This document shows, piece by piece, positions 10,389-22,610 of a DNA stretch of 64,000 bases. This DNA comes from Cyathus striatus (taxonomy: Eukaryota > Basidiomycota > Agaricomycetes > Agaricales > Nidulariaceae). Position 1 is the stretch's first letter; each line of letters starts with the position of its first letter. The position numbers and the translations under genes were made by a program. The notes under the pieces were generated by a model. The model had not been told where the DNA came from and ran no database searches. It was given only the letters and a program-made list of their open reading frames with translations. The stretch spans positions 3,968,001 to 4,032,000 of the forward strand of contig JAOVFP010000012.1 of the NCBI GenBank assembly GCA_025738555.1. Direction: 5' to 3'.

Positions 10389-13150
10389 TTGTCTCCTCCT
10401 GCCACCTTCTTGAGATCACAGGAAGATAGTCTCGTCATGATCGTTCCAAATGCTAACTCATCAGTTGATGTGTGAAATCTCAAAGCATAAAATAACATGG
10501 TTATCATATTTGTCTACATATGTCATATCCCATGAATCATGAGAAATCGAGTCTATGCGCACCACTTCTACCTCATTAACGTAGATCATCTATTTCACTG
10601 TTAGAAATGTAGGAGAGTCGGTAGCCTTTCAAATTTCATATGATAGATCGCCATAATGCATGAATAAATGTAAAAAATTTAAAATTTAAATCTTGCCTCC
10701 TTCCGCCACATTCACAAGATGAGAGGAATCTAGTCTCGTTGTGCTTGTTTAAATTTCCAATGCATCTGCCATTTTCAGAATGCGGAAAACAAATATCCCA
10801 CACATATCACTTCTGTCTGCATATGGCACATCCCATCAGTGAAGGGAAATCCAGTCTACATGCACCACCTCTACCTCATTAATTTAGATCCTCTACATTG
10901 CTATTAAAAGTGTAGAACATGCAGGATCTGTTCAGTTAGATGTAGATATGTCATAATATAATTATTCGATATGATTGATCCCCATAATGCATTAATAAAT
11001 GCGAAAAAGTAAAATTAAGATCTTGCCTCCTTCCGCTACATTCAACAGATGACAGGAATCTAGTCTCGTCACACTGCATTCATGTGCTGACTCATCTGTC
11101 ATTTTCAGAACGTGCAAATAAATATATACCATGCTTATCACTTCTGTCTGCATATGGCACATTCCATCAATCATAGGATATCCAGTCTACAGGCACCACT
11201 TCTACCTTATTAATTTAGATCCTCTATGTTGCTATTAGAAATGTAGAGCAGGAACGATCTGTTCAGTTAGATGTAGATATGTTATAATATAATTATTCGA
11301 TATGACTGATCCCCATAATGCATTAATAAATGAGAAAAAGTAAAATTAAGATCTTGCCTCCTTCTGCTACATTCACCAGATGACAGGAATCTAGTCTTGT
11401 CGCGCTGCAATCATGTGCTGACTCATGTGTCATTTTCGGAATGTGCAAACAAATATCCCAGGCTTATCACTTCTGTCCACATATGTCACATCCCATCAAT
11501 CAAAGGATATTCAGTCTACATGCACCACTTCTACCTTATTAATTTAGATCCTCTATGTCGCTATTTGAAGTGTAGAACATGCAGGATCTGTTCAGTTAGA
11601 TGTAGATATATCATAATATAATTATTCGATATGATTGATCCCCAGAATCCATTAATAAATGCGAAAAAGTAAAATTAAGATCTTGCCTCCTTCCGCTATA
11701 TTCACCAGGTGACAGGAATCTGGTCTCGTCATGCTGCGTTCATGTGCTGACTCATCTGTCATTTTCAGAATGTGTAAACAAATATCCCACACTTATCCCT
11801 TCTATCTGCGTATGGCACTTCCCATCAATCAAAGGATATTCAGTCTACATGCACTACTTCTACCTCATTCATTTAAATGATCTACATCACCATTACAAAT
11901 GTAGGAAACACACAATCTGTTCAGTTAGATGTAGATATTTCACAATATAATTATTCTATCTGATAAATCCTCCTAATGCACTGATATATGCGAAAAAAGA
12001 AAATTAAGATCTTGCCTCCTTCCACTACATTCGCCAGATGACAGGAACCTAATCTCATCGCACCGCGTTCATTTGCTGACTCATATTTCATTTTCGGAAT
12101 GCGTAAATAAATATACCATGCTTATCACTTCTGTCTGCATATAGCACATCCCATCAATGAAGGTAAATCCAGTCTACATGCACCTCTTCTACCTCATTTA
12201 TTTACATCATCTACTTTGCTATCAGAAATGTAGGAAGCACATAATGCATTCAGTTAGATGTAGATATAGCATAATACAATTATTCCATATGATAGATCCT
12301 CATAATGCACTACTAAATGCGAAAAATTAAAAATGATGATTTTGCCTCCTTCCGCCACATTCACCAGAAGACAGGAATCTAGTCTCTTTGCGCTGTGTTC
12401 ATGTACTGACTCATGTGTCTTTTTCGGATCGCGGAAAACCAATATCCCACGCTTATCACTTCCGTCCGCATATGGCACATCCCATCAATGAAGGTAAATC
12501 CAGTCTACATGCACTACTTCTACCTCATTAATTTAGATCGTCTACTTTATCATTAGAAATGTAAGACTCGCACAGTCCATTCAAATAGATGTAGATATTT
12601 CACAACATAACTATTACATATGATAAACCCTCATCTAATGCACTAATAAATGAGAAATATTAAAAATAAAGATCTTGCCTCCTTCCACTACATTCAACAG
12701 ATGACAGGAATCTATTCTCATTGCGCTGGTTTAAATTTCCGATGCATCTGCCATTTTCAGAACACGGAAAACTATTATCCCACGTATATCACTTCTGTCC
12801 ACATATGGCACATCCCATCAATCATAGAATATCCAGTCTACATGCACCACTTCTACCTCATTTATTTACATCCTCTACTTCGCTATTATAAATGTAGGAA
12901 ATGCACGATCCATACAGATAGATGTAGATATTTCATAACATACCAATTTCATATGATAGATCCTCCTAATGCACAAATAAATGCAAAAAATTAAGAATTA
13001 AAATCTTGCCTTCTTTCGCCACATTCACACAATGACAAGGATCTAGTCTTGTAGCACTGCGTTTATGTGCTGACTCATGTATCAATTTTGCATGCAACAC
13101 AAACTACTCACGCTTATCACATCTGTCCATATATGGGGCATCCCATCAAT
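10389..13150. repeat. Array of eight to nine ~330-bp tandem repeats
   Basis: The landmark TCTTGCCTCCTTCC recurs at 10691, 11021, 11352, 11681, 12010, 12340, 12673 and 13014 (with small changes), with a diverged first copy at about 10390. Spacing is 329-341 bp. Each unit also has GACAGGAATCTAGTCTC, CATATGGCACATCCCATCAA, ACTTCTACCTCATTAATTTA and a run with GAAATGTAG. The flanks at both ends are more diverged than the centre. Small open frames in the array are not conserved between units, so it is read as non-coding satellite-like DNA. Confidence 0.85.
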
Positions 13151-13530
13151 TATTCAAGTCCAGTTCTTATAGACTACATTTTACATTACAATTTATACAT
13201 TCTACAGACACATTTTCAACTAAGTGTACCATAAAATGATATTCCATCATCTATAGTAACTTGCTGTAAAAATTTTGAGAGTCGAGGTGACCACAGGATA
13301 TGATTTTTGCGTGCTACAATTGTAGTCTAATAGAACCACATATTCATAGTTTTTGAAAATGTTAGCGGAGTATGGCCACTTTCCTAATACAGATATAGTC
13401 TTTTATCGCTACAATGTATTTACTATTAAACATCACACTGGCTAATATCTAGCTCACTGTGCATTGAGGTACATGGGTATGTACCTGTTATTTAATATAT
13501 TTTTTGTACCACTCTGGAATGGCACATCAC
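13150..13530. other. No gene recognised
   Basis: AT-rich sequence between the 330-bp array and the end of the small minus-strand gene. It may include the last diverged half-unit of the array and the 3' region of that gene. Confidence 0.3.
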
Positions 13531-13533
13531 AGA

Positions 13534-13922
13534 CTACCTATCTGGCTGGGTCGAAGTAATAAATGGATCACCAATTTCGAGTACTTCACACAAGATATTT
13601 CGGGTGATAGCAGCTAAAATAATTTATATTAGATGATAGTACACTATAACAATAGTTAATATACTTACTCTGTAGACTAGGAACCGTTAAAGATCCTTCC
13701 ATGCAAGTTTGCTCAGTGACGAGTCCCATGCCATTGCTGTCTGGAATCGAAATCCTGTTGCGTTGCTGGATCTCAACGGCTTCAGGTGCTATTAATGCAA
13801 GCCAAGAGAATAAGTATGAAATCATTACAATAAAATCAGTGTAGTTACTAACCATTCACGGGAGGGACAGTATTAGCTGCACTGTTAGCAAGAGCATGAG
13901 TGCGTCGAGTTTTAGGTGCCAT
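13534..13922 (-). CDS. Small three-exon hypothetical protein (89 aa)
   Basis: Not recognised. Exons 13922-13853, 13788-13669 and 13613-13534 join in phase 1 at both introns (GTTAGT...ATAG and GTAAGT...TTAG) and total 270 nt, ending in TAG. The product starts MAPKTRRTHALANSAAN and includes IQQRNRISIPDSNGMG and ITRNILCEVLEIGDP. No signal peptide or membrane segment is seen. The exact phase agreement supports a real gene, but short length limits confidence. Confidence 0.45.
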
Positions 13923-13924
13923 AT

Positions 13925-14500
13925 TGAATGTTGATGGTATAGGACACTTGATAAGTCAAACTCTTATACCTTTGCAGAGCGTTTGTTGCACTTCTAAACT
14001 CAGAAAAAGATATTCTTGGTGTCCAACGTGTTGTACTGTGGCCTTGAAATTTAGTCAGAAGCAAGTCAGACGATGCACTCTTGAGGCCATTGCAGAGTTA
14101 TCAAGTAGCATGTTTCTCATACTTCATCAACAACTGAATTGTAATAATAACCTCTGTAACAAACGAGGCTCGATCTTCAGCTAACATTTCCGTATGCTAT
14201 GGTGAACGGTCCACGGAGCCTACCCCATGTTTGCACCTACACCAACAGGCCCCAATGACTAAGGATTCACGAGTCCACAGTACAACTCACCCATCCAACA
14301 ACACCCGGGCTGTGTGCATTTTCATTGAACTGTTACACTGGATATTTGCAAGGTGACATAGAAACTAATACTATACGAAAGCACAGAGACAACAAAGAGA
14401 CAACATGTACGGAGGAAGCGATAATGGGCGAAGGTCCGAAGTATGCTGAACGCTGAGGAAACAAGTAGGTAATTGAATGACTGTTTCCAAATTGGGTATG
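13925..14500. other. No gene recognised
   Basis: A 94-codon plus-strand frame (13900-14184) overlaps the start of the small minus-strand gene and lacks motifs. Nothing else is supported. Confidence 0.25.
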
Positions 14501-14656
14501 AAGCGGTAGCTAAGCGGGCTCTCAGCTGACCGAGAGCTGGCTTTAAGCTGAGCCAGTGAGATCTAAGCTGGCTTTTTTGGGTACTCGCTCAGCTCAGCTC
14601 ATTATCGGCTCAGTTGTCCGGCTCAGCAGCTTTTGAGCTGAGTGGTGGCAACACTA
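14500..14656 (-). mobile_element. One end of a possible hAT-like DNA transposon
   Basis: The stretch is dense in AGCTGAGC/GCTCAGCT motifs. On the minus strand it begins TAGTGTTGCCACC, which resembles the ends of hAT elements. It abuts a Lon gene fragment exactly where homology to the second Lon copy (57-59 kb) stops, consistent with an insertion boundary. No partner terminus or target duplication was found to the left, so the element is truncated or misread. Confidence 0.35.
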
Positions 14657-14945
14657 CTTCGAGGACCTCCATACGATCAAGCAGCGGCACGGGAATAATT
14701 TCGAAGTTGTTGGCGGTACAGACAAACAAGACATGAGAAATGTGGTTGAGGACGTCCATGCTACACAACTCGTCAGCATAGTACATACACAATCATGAAA
14801 AAAGAAAGGAAGAACGCACCAATGATCAAGGAAAACACTGTTCAGCTCAGGATCAAACATCTCCAACAGCACACTGGCAGGATCACCATTAAGCCCCCTC
14901 CCAATCTTATCCACTTCGTCAATCAGCACCAATGAATTCTTCGTG
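14657..14945 (-). pseudogene. PIM1: Lon protease ATPase fragment (copy 1, 3' part)
   Basis: The minus strand encodes a Walker B region ([30 protein letters not shown]), an intron, then [19 protein letters not shown] and RMEVLEV, the sensor 1 region of mitochondrial Lon (AAA+ ATP-dependent serine protease of the matrix). Homology stops abruptly at both sides: at 14657 by the hAT-like sequence, and near 14945 by unrelated DNA. It cannot be functional alone. The same orientation as the N-terminal piece at 16145-17060 suggests one interrupted copy. Confidence 0.8.
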
Positions 14946-16140
14946 TTAAAAGGGCAATGAGGGTTACTAGGGAGTAATAGCTACGAAACTATGTAAAGGT
15001 CGTTGCTTACTCTTGCTAACAATCAAGCAGGGGCGAGTCCAGGGGAATATCTTCAGAATACACAAGGTAATTCCGGGCAAGGGAGGGATGAACACACTAT
15101 AATATTCACTTGTAATCTATAACACTTGTAATCACTAATAATAAACTAAGCTTCTTTGAGGTCCTGGGAGGGCTTAGATCACACTGGGTTTTTACACTCG
15201 GAAATTGAATAGATTGTCATGAATACGCTAAATAGCACTGATAGTGGAAGGAATCAATACAGGATTGCTTGGTTCTACATGAGCAGGTTTGCGAGTCTTA
15301 TATACTACTGGAAAAGCGGAGTTCTTAGGTACTGTAAAGGTACTGTACAGGTATAGCAGATGTCTAGATAAGGTAATTAACTACGACACTGGGCAGAGGG
15401 ACGTGCGCGAAGGTCTGGATAGGAGAGCGTTGGACTTAGCTCCTCGAAAGGGGCGGGCGCGCGTGATAAATAGGGACACGCTTATTGGCTGATGCGCGTG
15501 TTTAGACGCCCCGTCGTGTCGCAGGCCTAAAGATAGAACCATCGGCAACCATGGCTTTGGGTATATGGTCCGTTCGCTTCGATCGGTAGATCAGGGTGAG
15601 ATCTCATTCACAAGATGCCGAGGACCGATCTGGGTTGAGTCCAGAGTAGCGGCAATGGCTGTTGGTGCTTGATGGGCACCTTGACGCTGTTGGCTTCTTT
15701 GGGTAATTTGCACTGCCAGAACCATCCCGTGACCTGGACGTGTCACGTTACCATGTGCTTATGGTGGATCAAGTGCCGCTGGGGTTCTATATACATGCTT
15801 TCCTGCTAATCCCTTATTATAATCACTATTGCTTTCAGATCTGTTTACTATGTCCCTAGTGGTGGTGACTATAAATAGCATGATCGTTGGCAGTTCGGAC
15901 CTCACTCCAACGCTTAGGTAATCCAATTGTGATCGCAATTGAGTGATTTATATTATGTAGATATCACAAAAATTATGCTTATATACGTTGTATGTCCGTC
16001 AGGCGTATCAGTGTCTACCCTCTTAAGAGCCTAAATGATCATTCCAGGCAGCGCAAACCAACGTACATTCTTCTATGTCCCTTAATGACTGCCATGACCA
16101 TTAGACTGCCTATTGAAAAGCAGAAGAGCTGCCTCCCTAG
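14946..16140. other. Non-coding insertion between two Lon fragments
   Basis: About 1.2 kb without a recognised gene separates the two halves of Lon copy 1. The missing Lon middle part (proteolytic-linked helical region and Walker A) would lie here. The segment 15280-15850 is less AT-rich and could derive from a retroelement end, but I could not define terminal repeats or target duplications. Confidence 0.35.
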
Positions 16141-16144
16141 CACA

Positions 16145-17060
16145 CGCGAGATGTATTTGCCGATAGAGGTCTGTTGTATAGCTGGCCGCTGTGTTGTCAG
16201 GTTTTCGATGTTGACGATCGAGATGGGGAATTTGTTTAGGAATGATGTGCTAGCGAAGACTGTGACACTTGTAAGTAAGGCGAAGAAAAAGGAAGAGAGA
16301 GAATGTACTCATAGGTTCCTTGACCTTCTCTCCTTGTTCAGTCTCAGACGGGGGCACAGCAGGTGGTGTAGGAATCACAGGTGGCTCCAAGTCGACATTT
16401 GCAGTTTTTCTGCCTCCCTGTCCATTTCCTCTTCATCACCAACTTTAAAGAGCTCTGTAATTCGATTCTTCCTACGTGGGTATAAAATAGTCCTGAGCCC
16501 TTTCCCCATGCCCACCATCAGCGTTCTTGGCTGTAAAGTCACTAGTGATTTGAGCAAAAACGTCAACGGGATGGACTTGGCCGAGGTCGGTTATAATTTC
16601 TACGTCAGCATTGGGATCTTTAAGGAGAAAGGTGCCGAGGTAGGTTGGCCTTGTTTCGTCATTTCTTTGAGGGTGTTGACGATGGAGGGGTTACAGATGA
16701 TGACGACTTTGTAGAAGCCTGGGAAGAGGAAGCGGCGGGTGATGGGGAGGGTGAGGACTTGCGGGTAGTGGAGGGGGACTGATTGTTCTGCTATTGAGCC
16801 AGGGGAGTAGGGGGATGAGGGGGATGAGGATGGTGGGGGGGTTGAGTCTAAGGGGGGTGCTTGGGATTCACCTTTGGCTGTGTCGGAGGAGTCAGCTGAA
16901 GAGGAGAAGGGCGTGGATTCGTCCTACTTTCCAACCTCGCCTTCGTTGACGTCTTCAATGTCGATCTTCACGTCTTTGCTGTCATTCCGGATTTTGGGAC
17001 CTGGTTACTTCCTCATTTGTGTGCTGTATTCTCTCAACCACTGTTCCCTATCATGTAGAA
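16145..17060 (-). pseudogene. PIM1: Lon protease N-terminal domain fragment (copy 1, 5' part)
   Basis: The minus strand carries substrate-binding LON N-domain sequence. It reads VPLHYPQVLTLPITRRFLF, then PGFYKVVIICNPSIVN and LKEMTKQGQP, and later LYPRRKNRITELFKVG. It ends with KFPISIVNIENLTTQ near 16160-16200, the same exon start seen in copy 2 near 56945. Several stops break it (for example after LKIPMLT and before DESTPFSS). Upstream it has the acidic/Ser-Pro linker typical of fungal mitochondrial Lon. With the fragment at 14657 it forms a broken minus-strand copy. Confidence 0.7.
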
Positions 17061-17249
17061 TGCGCATTTGAAGAGCCTGCCCATCACCTGCTACTTTCAG
17101 CCTTTTCAACCATCACCCTTACCCCTCCTCTCGCTCCCTCGCCCACAGTCCAGTCTCACTACCCCAGATCCCCACTTCATCCCCCGGATATGCCGAGTCA
17201 GCGTATGACTCCAAGAACACGCCAAACCAGCCAAAATCACAGTTGAAAT

Positions 17250-20100
17250 GTACTTTGTGATGGTCGAGGAGATGAGGAGTTCGAATAAGATCACGAACGA
17301 GAGTTTGTTTGAGATGTGGGAAGTCGTTGTAGGGGAGGCGGACTCTTCAGGTACGACAGGAGGATACAGTGAGAGAGAGCGTACACTTCCCGTATGCTAC
17401 AGGGGCAGGGAGATGACAAAACGTGCCGAGCTCATAGTTTGAGTGGGAAGAAGCCAGGAGAGAACTTGACGTACGATACATTCTCCAAAAGTACTACTGC
17501 TTCCTACAGCACTCGAGCTCAGCCGAAACAGCGCAGACTTCCTGGTGCCAAAGGAGCTTGCGAATCCACTTCGTGGGGACACGACATCGACGTTTAGACA
17601 TTCGTCGGAAGAGGTCGAGTGGCTAAGGTATCCCTAGCTCAGAGCTTCGATCATTCTGAGGTGGTGAGGTACGGCAAGCCGGTGCGTGTGCCATTGTCAT
17701 GGTTTGCTGTGTTGTCCACGTGCGGGACCCCAGGAAATGACGGCAGTAGAGGATCAGAGGAGATGCGATTAGAACGCAAAGATTTCTACAGGAGCGTGTC
17801 AATGCACTTCCTCGTCTGTCTCATTCATTTGGATGGGTCGGTGGTGAGAATGTGTTACCACCAATATTATCCTTGGGGCTCTTCAACCTCTCCACTGACT
17901 ACGATTGTGCATATCCAACAATAACCCTACCCTTGCACCTCCTCGTGTATCTGGCGCATTGGGCTCCCAGCAAGCGAGGTAGCAAACTGCATCACAGCAT
18001 GAATTCACAGTAGAGGATCTATCTTGGATACATAGGGTGGCTGCAATACGTGATTTGATGAGAGCAGGTCATATAAAGAGATGTGGGTAGTCGTCGTGGG
18101 GGAGTGAGACAAGAGAGGGAACCCTGGATACGGTGGAGCGACGATGAATAGGCTGTACTTGTCACCCTACGGAGCATGCATGGATACGCTCGTTATGACT
18201 TCGTGACTTGTGCTGTAACTGTGTAGGCGAGTTGGATCAGTGGATGATGAGAGTAAGCAAGGTAGGCTCACCTATGTAGGCACATAAATCGATGACATCA
18301 TCTATGCACTCCGCATGACATCTACTTTCCCTGCCGCTCGCCAACACCTCTATCTCTCTTCCTTTCTCAACGTTCAACAGTCAGCATATGGCTCCTGCAC
18401 CAAGTAAGCAATGTGTAGATGAGGATTGCAGGAGTCCGAGTCGAAGAGAGTAGGTAGGAGTACAACGCAAGTATGGCATGGAATTGAGTGTGCATTGTTA
18501 TACTATAGACATGAACGAAATAAAGATGCCAGCACTGCGCTTGTTAGTTGGAGTGGTGCTATAGGATGCGCTCGACGTTCCGGAGTTATTTGAATTAATG
18601 GCTTGAATTGCTTTCAAGTTTCGTGGAGGTGAGAATGTCGTTGTCGACGACGAGCTCGGATAGCATGAAGCTTCTGGTTGGTAGGCGGTTGCTTGGATGC
18701 GTATGTGTTGTTAGCCAAGATGGTAAGAGTACATTGTTGTTGTTACGTATATCCACCTGCTCAAAACCTCAAAACCTCGCACACCATACAGCAGACCTCG
18801 TCACTGAGAAAGTAGATGATTGGTCAATGATGTCAAGAGAGATTGGCGCTTGTCACTGAGGGCGTAGACGATAACGAGTGTATAGAGTGGTGCTGATGTT
18901 GAAGGGTAGGTGTTTGGATCGATGCGAGGGCGGGGAGAGGGAGCATGGCACTCTTTACTGAGAATGTAGATGACGTTGACTACGTAGGCGTATGTTTGGA
19001 TCCGAATAAAGAAGAGAAAGGCCTAGATTCATCGAAGACAGAGTTGTCATCAACGGTCAAGCTCAAAGCTGACAACACAGAGTGTGGGCCTGGGCATGGA
19101 GGAAGTGGCAGTTTCACAGGTTGCTTGGAGCATGGTGGAATGGGTAAATGCAGGTTGTGTGCAGCATGGTGGAAGGGGAAACGAAGTGATAAGCTGTGGG
19201 ATTAAGTGAGAATGTGATACAACTTTACAGTCAAAGGTACAGTACATACCATTCAAACATTCAAACATTCATCTTACACAATCCAGATGAATTGTCACAT
19301 ATACACCCAGTGCCATTCCCTTCACACACTCTCTAGCCATTCTGACCAATATCCCGCCGAGCCGAGGCCAATTCAAGCATGCACAAAGGGCTGAAGTCAG
19401 TTTCTTCTCGGAGTGGGTGGGACACCATAGATGTGTAGAGTCTGGACACCGGTGTGTTGATGGTAGGCCCCTGTAGTGGCGACATACATTACGTGCCGGT
19501 GTTGTGTGTTGTGTCGTGACAAGCTGGTAGTGAGAGAAAAGGCTAAGAGTAGGGGGAGAACGATCTTGCATTGAAACAGAAATATGACACAACGTAGAAT
19601 AGTAGAGAAACCGCCAGCAGCACACTTCACCCTGCCGTAATGTAACGCGTCCCATCCCAAGCCGACGGTTACGGCGACTACGGCTGCAATCCCACAGGAG
19701 GAAGATGTGGAGGAAGGGGAGGAAGAGGCGGAGGAAGAGGAGGAAATGGCAGGGGAACTATAGAAAGCCCCGTACAAGTATATTGATTTAGACCACTGGG
19801 AAGACAATGAGTCAGTACAGGTTTCAAAGGGTATGGGATTGATGCCGAGTGGACGCTACAGATGCGTACCACCGTAGCGGTAGTAAGTTCACGAGCGTAT
19901 GTTACGTGTCAAAGAAGTAGGGTACGTGTTCAGGAATGCATTCGTTCTGCACAGGAGCAGGTGTTTCCCTTGTCCCTTATGTCAAGGGAGCAAAAGGAGC
20001 AGACGATAACGGCGGAAATGTACTGTCCAGCTCAAACCCAAAGTCGAATCCCAAGTTCCAAGAATCCAACCGCAACCCACGCCGTCCCAACCTCGCGACC
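17250..20100. other. No gene recognised
   Basis: Many short open frames occur on both strands but none gives a recognisable protein. A plus-strand acidic stretch near 19680-19750 (TVTATTAAIPQEEDVEEGEE) could be a remnant of a coding exon. Base composition is like the gene fragments around it (not AT-rich), so this may be older decayed coding DNA. Confidence 0.3.
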
Positions 20101-20114
20101 AGGTTTCAACGGAA

Positions 20115-21400
20115 CAATCCACAAAAAGAGAGCATCAGAAAAGACTCACGGTAGCTTCTTGCACCAGGTTCCTCCACCACTTCATTCTCTTCTCGACGTC
20201 CTAAAGTGTGAGATACGCGATCGACATCTCCCACCAGGATATGTGGTAGAGGTTCCGGCACTGGCTTTGCGAGTGCATAGCTTTCGTGCAGTAGTCGATG
20301 GCGCATTGAGGCTGTGAGCGCATGAGTGCGAGTCGGTCAGCTTCGAAGAGGAAGAAGATGCCTGTGGTGGAGCGAATGTGTCAGCATGTGATGAGAGGTA
20401 GAAATATAGAAAAAAAGTGATGGAAGAGCGGTACTGTCAGCTGAGACATGGGTACACCTGGCCAGCATAGGTAGCCTGATGTAGCGAGGAGTGAGACGTG
20501 CAATTGGCATAGGCATCACAAGCACGCTCCTTCAAACATAGATATAACATTACTACGATCCTTAAGATCGAAGCAATAGCTGTCACAGAGACTCCTACAT
20601 GTAGCGCCAGCGCACGCTACAACCAGCATAACTGCGACAATGTACACGCGAGCTTGCAAGACACAAGCACTAGTTCCCTTTCCTCGTCTCAATACACGTC
20701 CACCACTGCAGTGCACTGTATAATGCCCGCCCCCACCACGAGAATGACCATGACCATCTCCGTAGCCCATGGCCCTGTAGTCCAACCCATAAACAAAGGA
20801 GAAGTCTCCAGCACCAAGACTACCAGCAGCGGCGTACCCCACTATCCGCATGAATCTCATCCCATCCGACCCTCACTGCCATCTCCAACCCAACCCAACC
20901 TCAACCTCAACCTGTCATCGCACCCGACAGCCGCATCCAAGGGTACACAAACAGAATAGGTTCACGCATCCGCGCGGGGTCGAAGACAAAACAACCCAGA
21001 CCCAGACAGCTCATCCAAGACGAGTAACGGTACGGGCATGTCCCAGCAGACTCTTGAACAGAGAGGGTACGACCATGGGATAGATATACGCCCACACCAG
21101 TCAGACACAGTATCGTACGAGGGCATCTGCGACATAAACTGCCCCAGTAAGTCTAAGAATGATAAGCGGCATTCGACCTCATACCGCAGTCTATGGTGCA
21201 TCCAGTTTAACCCACACCCAGCCCCCCCTCCCCGCTCCCTCAAAAAACAAAACAAAACAAAGAAACGACTCACTATTCGGATAGCACTTTAAAGCTACGT
21301 TGTGCCACGTTGATGTTGACGCCTTCAAATGTAAAACTTGAGGGTATGAGGTGGAAGATGAGCAGGGCCATGTCGCATATTGATTGTCGGACGCCTTCGG
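20115..21400 (-). pseudogene. Fragments of an IML2/TTC39-like tetratricopeptide protein
   Basis: IML2/TTC39 proteins are TPR-containing factors; the yeast one acts in lipid-droplet/inclusion handling. The minus strand shows GVRQSICDMALLIFHLIPSS followed by FTFEGVNINVAQ (about 21395-21290), and farther on TGIFFLFEADRLALMRSQPQ, CAIDYCTKAMHSQSQCRNLY and HISWWEMSIAYLTL (20350-20180). In the second block an expected Trp codon (LWDVE) is TAG, a TGG-to-TAG change. Between the two blocks I see only Gly/Ser-rich or frame-broken DNA. The family call rests on my memory of the pattern xxFLFxAGRLAL...YYxKAM...QYRNLHHISYWEMA and is tentative; the decay is directly visible. Confidence 0.4.
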
Positions 21401-21419
21401 ACTGTGGGTGGGGTGGTTA

Positions 21420-22600
21420 GTTTGGTTCGTGAGGGTGAGAATGGGAAACGAAGAAGAGGGGAAGAAGAAGAGGAGGTGGTGAGGTGCAGTGACGGAGAGG
21501 AAGGGGAGAGATACAAAGGGCAGAAGGGAAGGGGGGTAGCTGTGAAGATGGGGATAGAGATGAATACAAAGGTAGAAGCAAGAGGTGGCAGATCGCTGGA
21601 ATATGGACCTGGATCTCATTGCATCGACCCTGAATTAACACACATTAGTCATACGGCATCATTCCGGCATTAGCATTGAAGTCATCTTCAGCAGTTCATC
21701 TTCAAGCTTAATGCATTCTTTTCAATGCAATGGAATGTAGCAGTATACAAAACGATATGTATCACTAATGCCCATATGGAAATGGAGCGTAGGGGTTAGT
21801 TAGAACGTAAATTTTACTTTATTTTCGATAAGTAACTATGTAGTATTTACCATTGAGCTCAGTTGAAGTTGTGTTTAGTACGTTCATAAAGATTTGTGAT
21901 TTGTGTTCATGATGTAAAGTATAATACCAAGCGATCATGTTCATGAGTTTGTGTCTGAAATGGTGAGGCAGGTGAAAAGCTAGTGCCTAAATGTAATCTG
22001 AATATGCGTAGGCAACCTTAAGACTCGGACTCATGGCAATTGGCAATTTGGCATCGGAATAAGTAACCTGTAAGTATAAGTGAACCACTATACTTATCTT
22101 AGGCCTTGGAGCTATAGTCAAATACACTAATGCACACATTCACAGAAATATTGTGCAAGTTTCAAGAAGAGATTACGATACCGATATTATTTAACACGAA
22201 TATGATAATCAAGTACACCTGCCAATAAGGGACACTCTCCATGGGAACGGGTACGAGATTGGAGGATCTGCCACCTCTTGGGTAGAGGCGCTGAGCATTG
22301 AATCAACTGTTGAAACGTTGACGTTGTAACGTCACTCGGTTCAGATTAGTGGGTTGCGAAAGGGGTGGGAATAATTTTTACTATTGGCATTTGGCCTGTC
22401 ATCAACAGTTTTGACAGACCGGTCTAAAGGTGTATGTATTACTAATCAGACTACATTGACAGTGTGGGTGCGGGTGCGGGGATTAATTAAATTAAACAGA
22501 ACTTGACGAGAACCGAAAGCTAACTTATTGATTCAAAGTATGGGTGACTATGACATTATTTATCCCTTTCTGTCTCTCTTCCCCGCAACGACGACCATCT
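21420..22600. other. No gene recognised
   Basis: A purine-rich strip (21425-21560) is followed by AT-rich sequence with no convincing frame. The last part (22520-22610) is the upstream region of the G-alpha-like gene. Confidence 0.3.
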
Positions 22601-22610
22601 CTAGTCGACA

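Noticed and set aside
10389..13150. CRISPR-like array
   Set aside because: Units are 330 bp, diverged and directly adjacent with no unique spacers, and the genome is eukaryotic.
14946..16140. Solo LTR inserted in Lon
   Set aside because: I could not find TG...CA ends with a matching target duplication.
15992..16714. 240-codon plus-strand frame as a gene
   Set aside because: It is antisense to recognisable Lon N-domain sequence on the minus strand.
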